Source: Bacteroidota bacterium (GTDB lineage Bacteria; Bacteroidota; Bacteroidia; Flavobacteriales_F; PHOS-HE28). Taken from it: a stretch of 9,837 nucleotides of DNA. The position numbers and the translations under genes are program-made. Shown in pieces: positions 1 through 7,047 of this stretch (positions within the stretch are counted from its first letter, which is position 1; each line of letters starts with the position of its first letter). The stretch covers positions 1 through 9,837 of the forward strand of contig CAUJFM010000049.1 in assembly GCA_963169595.1 (NCBI GenBank), given 5' to 3'. Below the pieces are notes generated by a model, which saw only the letters and a list, made by a program, of their open reading frames with translations, made no database searches and was not told where the DNA came from.

Positions 1-37
1 TCTTCTGTTCGCTCATTTCAACTGCTGTCTCTGACAT
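1..37 (-). CDS. N-terminal fragment of an unidentified protein, cut by the window edge
   Basis: On the minus strand an ATG at 37-35 opens a frame that reads MSETAVEMSEQK and then leaves the window after one more base. A second in-frame ATG at 16-14 (MSEQK) could also be the start. Upstream of position 37 the frame runs without another ATG, GTG or TTG to an in-frame TAG, so 37 is the most upstream sensible start. The gene would lie downstream of the TPR/barrel pair on the same strand, but 202 bases separate them, so it may have its own promoter. Twelve residues are too few to name a family. It could also be a chance start. Confidence 0.4.
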   Translation of the reverse strand, partial: MSETAVEMSEQK

Positions 38-239
38 GTACCGGGTGGATGGTCCCTCCCCGTTCGGAAGGGCACGCTAAGATACCCTTTCCCACCCGGC
101 CCCACGTCAGGTATTCCCCACAACGGCGCGGGTTGTGTTGATAATTAGGGCTTGCTCGGAATGGGGCGCGATAGGACGTTGCGCAGTATTCACGGACACA
201 GCCTGCAGGCCAGAACACAACCCGCTGGCTATCAGCCGG
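38..239. other. Intergenic spacer behind the barrel gene, leader of the left-edge gene
   Basis: This 202-base spacer has no convincing gene: the frames crossing it have no recognisable product and composition unlike the neighbouring proteins. It is visibly less GC-rich in places (130-150 and 180-220) than the coding regions. It holds the inverted repeat described separately at 41-99, a short hairpin at the barrel stop codon (224-240), and a 10-base palindrome GCCTGCAGGC at 201-210. I found no good match to the Bacteroidota promoter (TTG, 17-19 bases, TAnnTTTG). The nearest is TATCTTAG on the minus strand (positions 84-77), which lacks a correctly spaced TTG. Confidence 0.5.
41..99 (-). promoter_or_regulatory. 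Possible hairpin leader over the start of the left-edge gene
   Basis: CCGGGTGG (41-48) and CCACCCGG (92-99) are perfect 8-base inverted repeats. Read on the minus strand, the 3' arm ends three bases before the ATG at 37-35, so a folded transcript would hold the translation start region in or against a GC-rich stem. Inside the 43-base loop a second pairing, AAGGG with CCCTT (85-89 and 68-72), could nest. I recognise no known riboswitch consensus. In DNA this GC-rich an 8-base match at this distance can arise by chance, so function is only a possibility. Confidence 0.25.
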
Positions 240-240
240 T
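224..240 (-). terminator. Weak hairpin at the end of the barrel gene
   Basis: GCTGGCT (224-230) and AGCCGGT (234-240) can pair as a 7-base stem including two G-T wobbles around a 3-base loop. It begins at the barrel stop codon. There is no run of T after it in the direction of transcription, so it is not a standard intrinsic terminator; it is recorded only as the sole candidate at the end of this transcription unit. Confidence 0.15.
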
Positions 241-1943
241 CAGAAGGAGTACGTAGCCCCACCGAGCAGCAGGGAGCGCTGCACCGGGTGGCGGTACCAC
301 CGCTCGTACTTGCTGGCGCTCAGGTTGCTCAGGTCCAGGAAGAGGCTGAGCCGCTTGGTGTATCGGTACTCCACCCCAAGGTAGAGGTCCAGGAAACCGT
401 CCAGGTCCACCTGCTGACTGCCCACCACCAACTGCCCGTTCACCAGCGGCTCACTGGCCCGGTAGGCGGGACGCTTGCCTAGGAACTGGGCCTCGGCCTT
501 CAGGATGAGCTTGTTGCGCACATCGTACCGCGCCCCGAAGGCCAGCTCGTAGGGCGGCAGGTTCCACGCCTCGGGCTGCACCTTGGTGGAGTAGGTGAAC
601 ACGTCGAGGCGCGCGCTGAGGGACAGGCTCTCGCCCTGCCGGTAGTTCAGCTCGCCGCCCAGGTCCAGCACGTCCACCTGGTCGTACACCACGTCCATGC
701 GGTCGCCAAAGGGCACGTTGGGCACGTTGATGAACAGGGGCATGTCCTCCAGCCTGCGGCGGCTCACCCGCACATCGAAGCCCAGGTTCTGGCTGAAGCT
801 GCCGCGCAGGCCGGCATACAGGTCGTACAGCTTGCTGGTGTTCTGCAGGCGGGGCGCCCGGGTGAGCCAGGGATTCTGCCGGGTAAGGCTGCGGAAACTG
901 TTCCGCTGCCGTTCCCCCTCCAGGCCCACATAGGGGATCAGGATGTTATCGAAGAGGCTGTAGTGCGCGTAGACCTTGGGAAAGAAGTGGAAGGTGGTGG
1001 TGCCCAACGCATCGATGTACATGCCGGCCCCCACGCGCACCAGGTAGTTGGTGCCACGGGTGCCCACTTCGGGGACCAGGCCGATCAGGGTGCCGTTCTG
1101 GCGGAACTCGCCCAGCACATCCCCCAGTTCACCCAGGTAGGCGTTGTTGTCGATGATGAGCTGACCGCCGTAGGTCTCGGCCCCGATGGTCTTGCGCCCC
1201 TCGGCCGTCACCCGCATGTTGGTCTCGCGGCTCTTGCTGAGGTTGCTGTAGGAATGGACCTCCAGGCCAACGTCGTGCGACAGTTTGGAGCTGTCGGTAT
1301 ACAGGCTGCGCAGGCGGCCCGCGAAGCCCAGGTCGTTGTACAACTGCTTCCGGAAGTCCTCCGGCATCTCCATGGCGTTCAGCGCATCCTCGATGCTGTC
1401 GTTGCTGGCGTAGCCGTAGTAGCTCACCCGGCGGCGGTCGTACAGGAAGCGCCCGCAGATCTCATGGTCGCGGAGGAAGTGCTTGTAGAAGGCGTCCACG
1501 CTGTTGGTGCTGTAGTCGCTCGGCCCCACATCGTCCAGGCCGCCATTGCTGCTGAAGTGCTTGGCATGGATGCCGAAGCCGTTCTGCCGTGAACGGGTCT
1601 GGTCGTAGTAGAGCTCACCCAGCGGTGTGGTGTACAGACCGAAGCCCGCCTTCACATAGCCCTTGTAGAGCTTGGATTGCGGGGCCAGCACGCTGAGCTT
1701 GGCCGCTGCGATGCTGTCCACCTTGGCGGGCACCTCCGCGCGCACCGGCAGCAGCTCGTAGCGCACCGGCAGTTCGGGCAGGATGGTGTCGATCGGCTGC
1801 GGCCGCAGGTCGATCTTCTGTGCATCGATCAGCGTGGGGCTGTAAATGCCCTGGATGGTGTACTCACCGGTGAGGCCACCACCCTGGGCCATGGCGACCA
1901 CGGCGAGCAGGCAGCCGGTGAAGGCAAGGATCGTTCTGGTCAT
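240..1943 (-). CDS. Outer-membrane beta-barrel protein, TonB-receptor-like barrel without a plug
   Basis: A 567-residue exported protein. Residues 1-19 form a signal peptide (basic MTRT, hydrophobic core, cleavage likely after AMA19). Residues about 30-90 are a proline-rich segment. From about residue 92 (LYKGYVKAGFGLYTTPLGE) to the end the sequence is alternating aromatic/polar beta strands, closing with GGATYSF; a terminal Phe is typical of barrels inserted by BAM. I see no plug domain or clear TonB box, and 567 residues is short for a TonB-dependent receptor. From memory, similar flavobacterial proteins are usually labelled TonB-dependent receptor; no substrate can be inferred. The ATG at 1943 lies 5 bases after the TPR stop. 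A GTG at 1952 (3 residues longer) would overlap that stop by 4 bases and is equally plausible. Either way the two genes are probably translated together. Confidence 0.88.
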   Translation of the reverse strand: MTRTILAFTGCLLAVVAMAQGGGLTGEYTIQGIYSPTLIDAQKIDLRPQPIDTILPELPVRYELLPVRAEVPAKVDSIAAAKLSVLAPQSKLYKGYVKAGFGLYTTPLGELYYDQTRSRQNGFGIHAKHFSSNGGLDDVGPSDYSTNSVDAFYKHFLRDHEICGRFLYDRRRVSYYGYASNDSIEDALNAMEMPEDFRKQLYNDLGFAGRLRSLYTDSSKLSHDVGLEVHSYSNLSKSRETNMRVTAEGRKTIGAETYGGQLIIDNNAYLGELGDVLGEFRQNGTLIGLVPEVGTRGTNYLVRVGAGMYIDALGTTTFHFFPKVYAHYSLFDNILIPYVGLEGERQRNSFRSLTRQNPWLTRAPRLQNTSKLYDLYAGLRGSFSQNLGFDVRVSRRRLEDMPLFINVPNVPFGDRMDVVYDQVDVLDLGGELNYRQGESLSLSARLDVFTYSTKVQPEAWNLPPYELAFGARYDVRNKLILKAEAQFLGKRPAYRASEPLVNGQLVVGSQQVDLDGFLDLYLGVEYRYTKRLSLFLDLSNLSASKYERWYRHPVQRSLLLGGATYSF

Positions 1944-1948
1944 GGTCT

Positions 1949-4900
1949 TCACTGGCCGTTGGTGTTATCGGGAAGCGGCACCTCCATCTCCTCCTGGGCC
2001 GGGGGGGCCACCTGGGGCAGCTCACTGGCGTTGATCGCATCCAGTCTGGCCTGGGCCTGGGCCACCAGCTCGGGTTCTTTGCTGTTGTTGATCACGCTCT
2101 GCAGCGTGGCCTTGGCCTGGAAGCGGTCATCCAGCTGCACGTACACATCACCCAGCAGGATGAAGGCCCGCGCCTTCCAGTGGTCGTAGCTGGGGTAGCG
2201 CTTCACCAGGTCGAACACCTCGGTCTCGGCCTTGCGGTACTGCTTCTGCAGGTGCCGGATGTAGGCCATGTGGTACTTGGCCTCGGCGCCGTGGGCATTG
2301 GTGCTGGCGCTGCTGATGGACTTGAACTTCGTGTAGGCGCCCTCGGTATCGTTGCGGGCGAGCAGGCCGTGCGCCACGAGCAGTCCGGCCTCGGCCTTCA
2401 GGTCGGCCTGGGCTGTGGGGTTGGCCGCGACCTTCTCCGCCGCGGTCGCCGCTTCATCGGAGCGCCCCAGTTCCTTCAGGCAACGCATCACCCCGACCTG
2501 GGCCACAAGGGTGTTCTGCGGCGAACTGGCGCGGGTCTCCAGCGCGCGGAAATGGTCCAGCGCGCCCTCCCACCGCTTCTCGCGGTACAGGATGTCGCTG
2601 GCACCGAACAACGCGCTCTCCATGAAGTCCGGTGCGTTGCGGGCGATCACGGCCTCCAGATCGGGCAGGGCCTTCTCGAACTCGTTGGCGCGGTAGTGGC
2701 AATCCCCCCGGTAGAACAGCGCGTTCAGGGCATAGGCCCCGTTGGGGTACTTGGACAGGTAGTCCCCGAAGGCCCCGATGGCCTGCGGACATTTCTCCTC
2801 GAAGTAGAGCTTCTCCGCGCTGCGGTAGTACTTCTCGTCGAGGTCCAGCGTGGAGGGGTCCACGAAGGTCAGGCCGCGCACGTAGGCCTCGTACTCGGCC
2901 ACGCGGCCCTGTTCCACGTAGATGGCCTCCAGTCCGGCCAGCGCATCGCGGGACCCGTCCATGGTGGGGTACTTCGTCACGATGGCCTTGAACCCCGCGA
3001 TGGCGGCATCCTCACGGCCCTGCCGCTTATGGATCAGCGCCATCTGCAGCATGCTCTGCCGCACATGCGGGCTGTTCGCGTGCTGCGTGGCCACCTGCTC
3101 GTAGTAGCGCATCGCCTCGGCATCGTTCTCCAGGTGGATGTAGGTCTCGCCGAGCTGGTACTTGGCATCGGCCGCATAGCGCGTGTCGGGCTTCTCGGTG
3201 AGCAGCGACTTCAGCGTGGCCACCTTCTCGTTGTACTGCCGCAGCAGGCCCTGGCACACCCCTTTCTGGTACATGGCATAGTCGCGGTCCGGCGAGCCGG
3301 TGCGCATGGCATCATCGTACCATTTGATCGCCTGCGCGTTGTCCTTCATCACGAAATAGCAATCACCCGTGCGCAGCATGGCATCGGCGCGCTGGCGTGA
3401 CTCGCCCTTCTTCGCCCCCACATAACGGCGGAAGGCAGTGGCGGCCTCCCCGTAGTCCTTCAGCTTGAAGTAGGTGTAGCCCATGCCGTACCCGGCCTGC
3501 TCATAGAGGTCCGTGCTGTAAGCGCCCGGCGAGTTGCGCAGCTCATCATACTTGCGCAACGCGGCCGGCAAGTCGTTCTGGCCGTAGTAGCTCTCGGCCA
3601 TCCAGTAGTGCGCCTTGGCGTTCACCTCCTGGTTCACCGGATACTTCAAGGCGCGCTCGAAGAACAGCGCGGCATCCGCGTACTTGCGTCCTTCATAGAG
3701 CTCCACACCGCGGTCGTAGGCCAGTTTCTGGTAGGCCTCCTTCAAGCGCAGGTCCTTGTTCTGGATCTCGTCCAGCGAGGCCAGCGCTTCCTCGTAGTTC
3801 TTCGTGCGCAGGTACACGTTCAGGAGGAACTCGTAGGCCTCGTCCTTGCGCGGGGTGTTCGGATAGACCTTCAGGTAGTTGCGCAGCGCGGTGATGGCCT
3901 CGTGGTAGGGATCGAAGCTGAGCTCGTAGCTGAGCTTGGCGTAGTTGAACAGGGCATCCTCGGTGACCTTGGGGTCCTTGCCGATCTCGGAGGCCCGCTT
4001 GAACGCGTTGCGGGCGTAGTTCTTCTCGTTCAGCTTCAGGTAGCAGTCGGCCATGTGGTAGGTGGCCATCTGGGCCAGCGAGTCATCGCCATTGGCCACC
4101 AGGTTGAACTCGGCCAGGGCCTTGGTGCAGTCGCCGGTGCGGTAGTAGGTGTAGCCCAGGATGTAGCGGTCGCCGCGCTCCACGCCCGTGCGCTGTGCGC
4201 TCTTCTGCAGGTAGGGCAGCGCCTCGGCGTAGTTGCCCCGGCGGTAGTTGGCCTCACCCGCCAGCCGGTTGATCTCGTTGATGCGCTTGGTGTTCCCGGG
4301 GTCCTCCAGCAGCGGCTTCACGTAGCTGTTCAGCTCGTCGTACTTGCCCTGCAGGAAGAGGATCTCCGCGATGTAATGCGGCACCAGCTTCCCGAAGTTC
4401 TCGTCCTTCTCCAGCGAGCGGAAACCGGCCAGCGCCACCTCGTACTGGCCGCGCTCGTAGTGGATGTGCGAAGCGTAGTAGCGCGAGGGCACCGCATACT
4501 GACCCTCGCCGTTCTGCACCTCGGCGAACTCGCCCAAGGCCTTGTCCTTCTCCCCTTCCTGGAAATAGGCGTAGCCCCGCTTGAAGCGGTACTCCTCCAG
4601 GTCGGACGGGGACAGGCTGAAGCGGTCCACCTGGTCGCTCCAGGCGATCGCATCGGACCACTTCTTCTCGGCGAAGGCGTGCTTGAAGAGCTCGAAGCGC
4701 ACCGCCCCGATGTGCAGGTCCTCGGGGTGTTCGGCGATGAAGGTGAGCAGCCGGTAGCCCGCGTCATCGTTGAACAGGCGCACGGCGCACAGGGCGCTGT
4801 GGAACTCGGCCTCCACCCGCACCGGGTCGTGCCGGTCGCTGATGCGCGCCACCACCCGCTCGAACTCGAACTGGGCGGCACCGTACTTTGCCTTGCTGTA

Positions 4901-5041
4901 CAGCTCCAGCGCATTGGCCATGTCGGCGTTGCGGTGGGCGTAGTGGGCGGGCTGCTGGGCCGTGACGCCCAGGGTCAGCAACCACGCCGCGGCCCAGGCC
5001 AGCAGCAGGCGTCCGCCCCATGTGGGTTTGCAGGTCATCAT
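1949..5041 (-). CDS. Large periplasmic tetratricopeptide-repeat protein
   Basis: A 1030-residue protein made almost wholly of TPR helical hairpins. Residues 1-28 are a signal peptide (hydrophobic core about 12-25, cleavage likely VTA28|QQ) with no lipobox, so a soluble periplasmic or outer-membrane-associated protein is expected. TPR units are seen from about residue 43 to 985, for example RGYAYFQEGEKDKALGEF (155-172), ANYRRGNYAEALPYL (264-278), GYTYFKLKDYGEAATAF (521-537) and RGDCHYRANEFEKALPDL (778-795). The last 25 or so residues are an acidic, proline-rich tail. TPR arrays are protein-binding scaffolds; the partner is unknown, and the obvious candidate is the barrel encoded immediately downstream. 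It is not clearly YbgF/CpoB (far longer) or the T9SS lipoprotein PorW/SprE (no lipid-attachment Cys). A TTG at 5044 and ATGs at 5041 and 5038 compete as start; 5041 was chosen. Confidence 0.93.
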   Translation of the reverse strand: MMTCKPTWGGRLLLAWAAAWLLTLGVTAQQPAHYAHRNADMANALELYSKAKYGAAQFEFERVVARISDRHDPVRVEAEFHSALCAVRLFNDDAGYRLLTFIAEHPEDLHIGAVRFELFKHAFAEKKWSDAIAWSDQVDRFSLSPSDLEEYRFKRGYAYFQEGEKDKALGEFAEVQNGEGQYAVPSRYYASHIHYERGQYEVALAGFRSLEKDENFGKLVPHYIAEILFLQGKYDELNSYVKPLLEDPGNTKRINEINRLAGEANYRRGNYAEALPYLQKSAQRTGVERGDRYILGYTYYRTGDCTKALAEFNLVANGDDSLAQMATYHMADCYLKLNEKNYARNAFKRASEIGKDPKVTEDALFNYAKLSYELSFDPYHEAITALRNYLKVYPNTPRKDEAYEFLLNVYLRTKNYEEALASLDEIQNKDLRLKEAYQKLAYDRGVELYEGRKYADAALFFERALKYPVNQEVNAKAHYWMAESYYGQNDLPAALRKYDELRNSPGAYSTDLYEQAGYGMGYTYFKLKDYGEAATAFRRYVGAKKGESRQRADAMLRTGDCYFVMKDNAQAIKWYDDAMRTGSPDRDYAMYQKGVCQGLLRQYNEKVATLKSLLTEKPDTRYAADAKYQLGETYIHLENDAEAMRYYEQVATQHANSPHVRQSMLQMALIHKRQGREDAAIAGFKAIVTKYPTMDGSRDALAGLEAIYVEQGRVAEYEAYVRGLTFVDPSTLDLDEKYYRSAEKLYFEEKCPQAIGAFGDYLSKYPNGAYALNALFYRGDCHYRANEFEKALPDLEAVIARNAPDFMESALFGASDILYREKRWEGALDHFRALETRASSPQNTLVAQVGVMRCLKELGRSDEAATAAEKVAANPTAQADLKAEAGLLVAHGLLARNDTEGAYTKFKSISSASTNAHGAEAKYHMAYIRHLQKQYRKAETEVFDLVKRYPSYDHWKARAFILLGDVYVQLDDRFQAKATLQSVINNSKEPELVAQAQARLDAINASELPQVAPPAQEEMEVPLPDNTNGQ

Positions 5042-5225
5042 CAAGCGGTCAAAGTTCTAGGCCGGGTGTCCGGAGGCCGGGCGAAAAAGGGGCTACTTAT
5101 CCACGCGCAGGTGTTCACCCTTCGCCCACCCTCGACCAGTATCGTGCCGAAGCTTCCAACGCGGGTCTTCCTGCCGGAATTATGACCTTTGACGCTCCAC
5201 CCTTCGTCACCCACCACCACGGACC
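5042..5225. promoter_or_regulatory. Divergent promoter region between the TPR gene and ftsE
   Basis: These 184 bases separate two divergent starts, so at least one promoter in each direction is expected. No clean TAnnTTTG element with a spaced TTG is visible on either strand. GAACTTTG on the minus strand (positions 5057-5050) differs by one base but sits too close to the TPR start and lacks a TTG. The spacer contains a direct repeat of GGCCGGG (5060-5066 and 5075-5081) with the palindrome TCCGGA (5069-5074) between the copies. The bases before the ftsE ATG carry no Shine-Dalgarno sequence. Confidence 0.4.
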
Positions 5226-5915
5226 ATGACCGTACCGCCCATCATCCTGCTGCACGGCGTGCGCATCTTCCAGCGCGAGAACCTGGTGCTGAACAACGTG
5301 GACTTCACGGTCTACAAGGGCGAGTTCCTCTACCTCATCGGGCGCACGGGCAGCGGCAAAAGCAGCCTGATGCGCACCCTGTACGGCGACCTGCCGCTGA
5401 CCGAGGGGGAAGGACACGTGTGCGGGTTCGACCTGGCCAAGCTGAAGCGCTCCCAGGTCCCCTTCCTGCGGCGGAAGATCGGCATCGTGTTCCAGGACTT
5501 CCAACTGCTTACGGACCGCTCGGTGAACGACAACCTGCGCTTCGTGCTGAAGGCCACGGGCTGGACCGATGCCCGGCGCATGGACGAGCGCGTGCAGCAG
5601 GTGCTGGAGAAGGTGGGCCTGGCCAACAAGGGCTACAAGATGCCGCATGAGCTGAGCGGCGGCGAGCAGCAGCGCGTGAGCATCGCCCGTGCTCTCCTGA
5701 ACGACCCCGAGCTGATCCTGGCCGACGAACCCACCGGCAACCTCGACCCCGAGACCACCGTGGAGATCCTCGACCTGCTCTTCGCCATCAGCCAGAGCGG
5801 CCGCAGCGTGATCATGGCCACGCACGACTACACCCACATGAAGAAGTTCAATACGCGGGTGGTGAAGTGCGAGGACGGCAAGCTGTTGGAGCTGAGCGCG
5901 GCCGCGGCGGTGTAA
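5226..5915 (+). CDS. ftsE: Cell division ATP-binding protein FtsE
   Basis: A complete 229-residue ABC ATPase, the usual FtsE length. It shows Walker A GRTGSGKSS (39-47), the Q-loop Gln90 in VFQDFQLL, the signature LSGGEQQR (143-150), Walker B LILADEP (163-169) with Glu168, the D-loop NLD (172-174) and the switch His200 in ATHD. The stretches KGEFLYLIG, PFLRRKIGIVFQDFQLLTDRSV and FVLKATGW are, from memory, characteristic of Bacteroidota FtsE. In the family FtsE binds the membrane protein FtsX at the septum, and ATP hydrolysis activates peptidoglycan hydrolases through FtsX. No ftsX is in the window, and from memory it lies elsewhere in Flavobacteriales. The alternative is a LolD/MacB-type transporter ATPase, but no permease is adjacent. 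The gene is followed after 16 bases by the convergent glycosyltransferase stop, with no hairpin terminator. Confidence 0.93.
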   Translation: MTVPPIILLHGVRIFQRENLVLNNVDFTVYKGEFLYLIGRTGSGKSSLMRTLYGDLPLTEGEGHVCGFDLAKLKRSQVPFLRRKIGIVFQDFQLLTDRSVNDNLRFVLKATGWTDARRMDERVQQVLEKVGLANKGYKMPHELSGGEQQRVSIARALLNDPELILADEPTGNLDPETTVEILDLLFAISQSGRSVIMATHDYTHMKKFNTRVVKCEDGKLLELSAAAAV

Positions 5916-5931
5916 GGCCTCGCCCCCCTTC

Positions 5932-7047
5932 TCAGAGCAGTTCAAGGATCCGCTCCGCGTTCCTGCGGTTGCTGAAGCGTTCCTCCAGCACGGCCGCACG
6001 CTGCTCCAGGCTCTGTCCGTTGGCGGGCCGGCCCATGCAGGCCAGGATGCTGGTGCGCATGGCCTCGGGATCATCGTGCACATGGCACAGCCCCTCCAGC
6101 CCCGTGCCCTGCACCATGGGCGTGTTGCACACCACATGCCGCCCGGTGAAGAGGCAGAGCAGCAGCTTCAGCTTGATCCCGGTGGCCTGGAAGGTGGGCA
6201 GTACGTTCACCTGGGCCTCGCGCACAAGCCGGTGGATCTCCTCCGTACCGATGTCCTCCCGGAGCTCCACGTTGGTGGAACGTGCCACGGCCCGGCGCAA
6301 TTCGTTGCTGGCATCGCTGCCGGCGATCACCAGCTTCACCGGCAGTCCCTGGAACACCTTGCGCACCAGGAAAAGGGCAGCCTGGTCGTTCTCCGGTACA
6401 CCCAGTGCGCCGTGGTAGAACGCGAAACTGCCCAGGCCATCAGGCACCTCCACACGGTCGCCCGCATGGAACGCCGGAATGTGCACCACCCGGTGGAAAT
6501 GGGAACCGAAGTAGGCCTCGTCCTTGGGCGAGATGGCCAGGATGTGGTCCGCCTCGGCCAGCACGGGCTCGAACCGCTGCAGCTTGTGCGCTTCGTTGAT
6601 GAAGTAGGTGCGGCGGAAGGTGCTCGTGGCGGCCTTGGCCAGCGCGCCATAATAGTCGTGCTCCACATTGTGGGCCCGCACCAGTCGCACGCGGCCATGC
6701 AAGCGGGGATCGCCCAAGGCATGGCAGCAATGCAGGCCTTCGAACAGGATGGGATGGTCGTCCTGCAACAGCCGCTCCACCAAGGCCTCGCTGCGGCGGC
6801 TCACCACCACGTAGGGCAGCGTGCTGAGGAGCTGCAATTTGCCGGTGCGGCGCGGGTAGTAGTGCACCGAAGCGCACATGCGCTCCAGGTCCTTGGCGCG
6901 CGGCCTGCCGTACTGGAAGCAGTGCAGGTGAACCTTCACCCCCAGCTCGGCCAGGGCCTTCACCTTGAAGAACACATCGATGACACCTCCATAGCTCGGG
7001 GGCGAGGGGACATCGAAGCTGACAATATGCAGATGACGTTCAGCCAA
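5932..7047 (-). CDS. Glycosyltransferase, GT4-like (GT-B fold), TTG start
   Basis: A 371-residue cytoplasmic enzyme that probably transfers a sugar from an activated donor to a growing surface glycan. The N-terminal Rossmann domain begins LHIVSFDVPSPPSYGG (6-21), the glycine-rich acceptor-side loop of GT-B enzymes. The middle has RAHNVEHDYY (124-133) and NEAHKLQRFE (151-160). The donor domain has FYHGALGVPEN (210-220), KLVIAGSDAS (238-247) and ATGIKLKLL (288-296) before a VVCNT strand and GTGLEG (314-319). The frame stays open far upstream, but that part translates as arginine-rich shadow sequence. The only start that keeps the first strand is TTG at 7047, which overlaps the preceding glycosyltransferase by 8 bases and implies coupled translation. 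Donor and acceptor cannot be read from the sequence. Confidence 0.9.
   Translation of the reverse strand: MAERHLHIVSFDVPSPPSYGGVIDVFFKVKALAELGVKVHLHCFQYGRPRAKDLERMCASVHYYPRRTGKLQLLSTLPYVVVSRRSEALVERLLQDDHPILFEGLHCCHALGDPRLHGRVRLVRAHNVEHDYYGALAKAATSTFRRTYFINEAHKLQRFEPVLAEADHILAISPKDEAYFGSHFHRVVHIPAFHAGDRVEVPDGLGSFAFYHGALGVPENDQAALFLVRKVFQGLPVKLVIAGSDASNELRRAVARSTNVELREDIGTEEIHRLVREAQVNVLPTFQATGIKLKLLLCLFTGRHVVCNTPMVQGTGLEGLCHVHDDPEAMRTSILACMGRPANGQSLEQRAAVLEERFSNRRNAERILELL

Noticed and set aside
18..218. 66-codon minus-strand open frame in the left spacer
   Set aside because: Composition rich in Cys, Arg and Pro, no recognisable domain or start signal, and it overlaps the leader and start of the left-edge gene.
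2180..3400. 406-codon plus-strand open frame opposite the TPR gene
   Set aside because: Same composition as the other antisense frames, no motif, and wholly inside a well-supported gene.
5050..5057. GAACTTTG (minus strand) as a -7 promoter element for the TPR gene
   Set aside because: Too near the start codon, first base mismatched, and no correctly spaced TTG.
3608..5185. 525-codon open frame on the plus strand opposite the TPR gene
   Set aside because: It is rich in Val, Leu, Gly and Gln with no domain, and is the antisense image of biased GC-rich codons of a protein with clear TPRs.
5897..5906. CGCGGCCGCG palindrome near the end of ftsE
   Set aside because: It lies inside codons for the C-terminal Ser-Ala-rich tail and is expected from GC-rich codon use.
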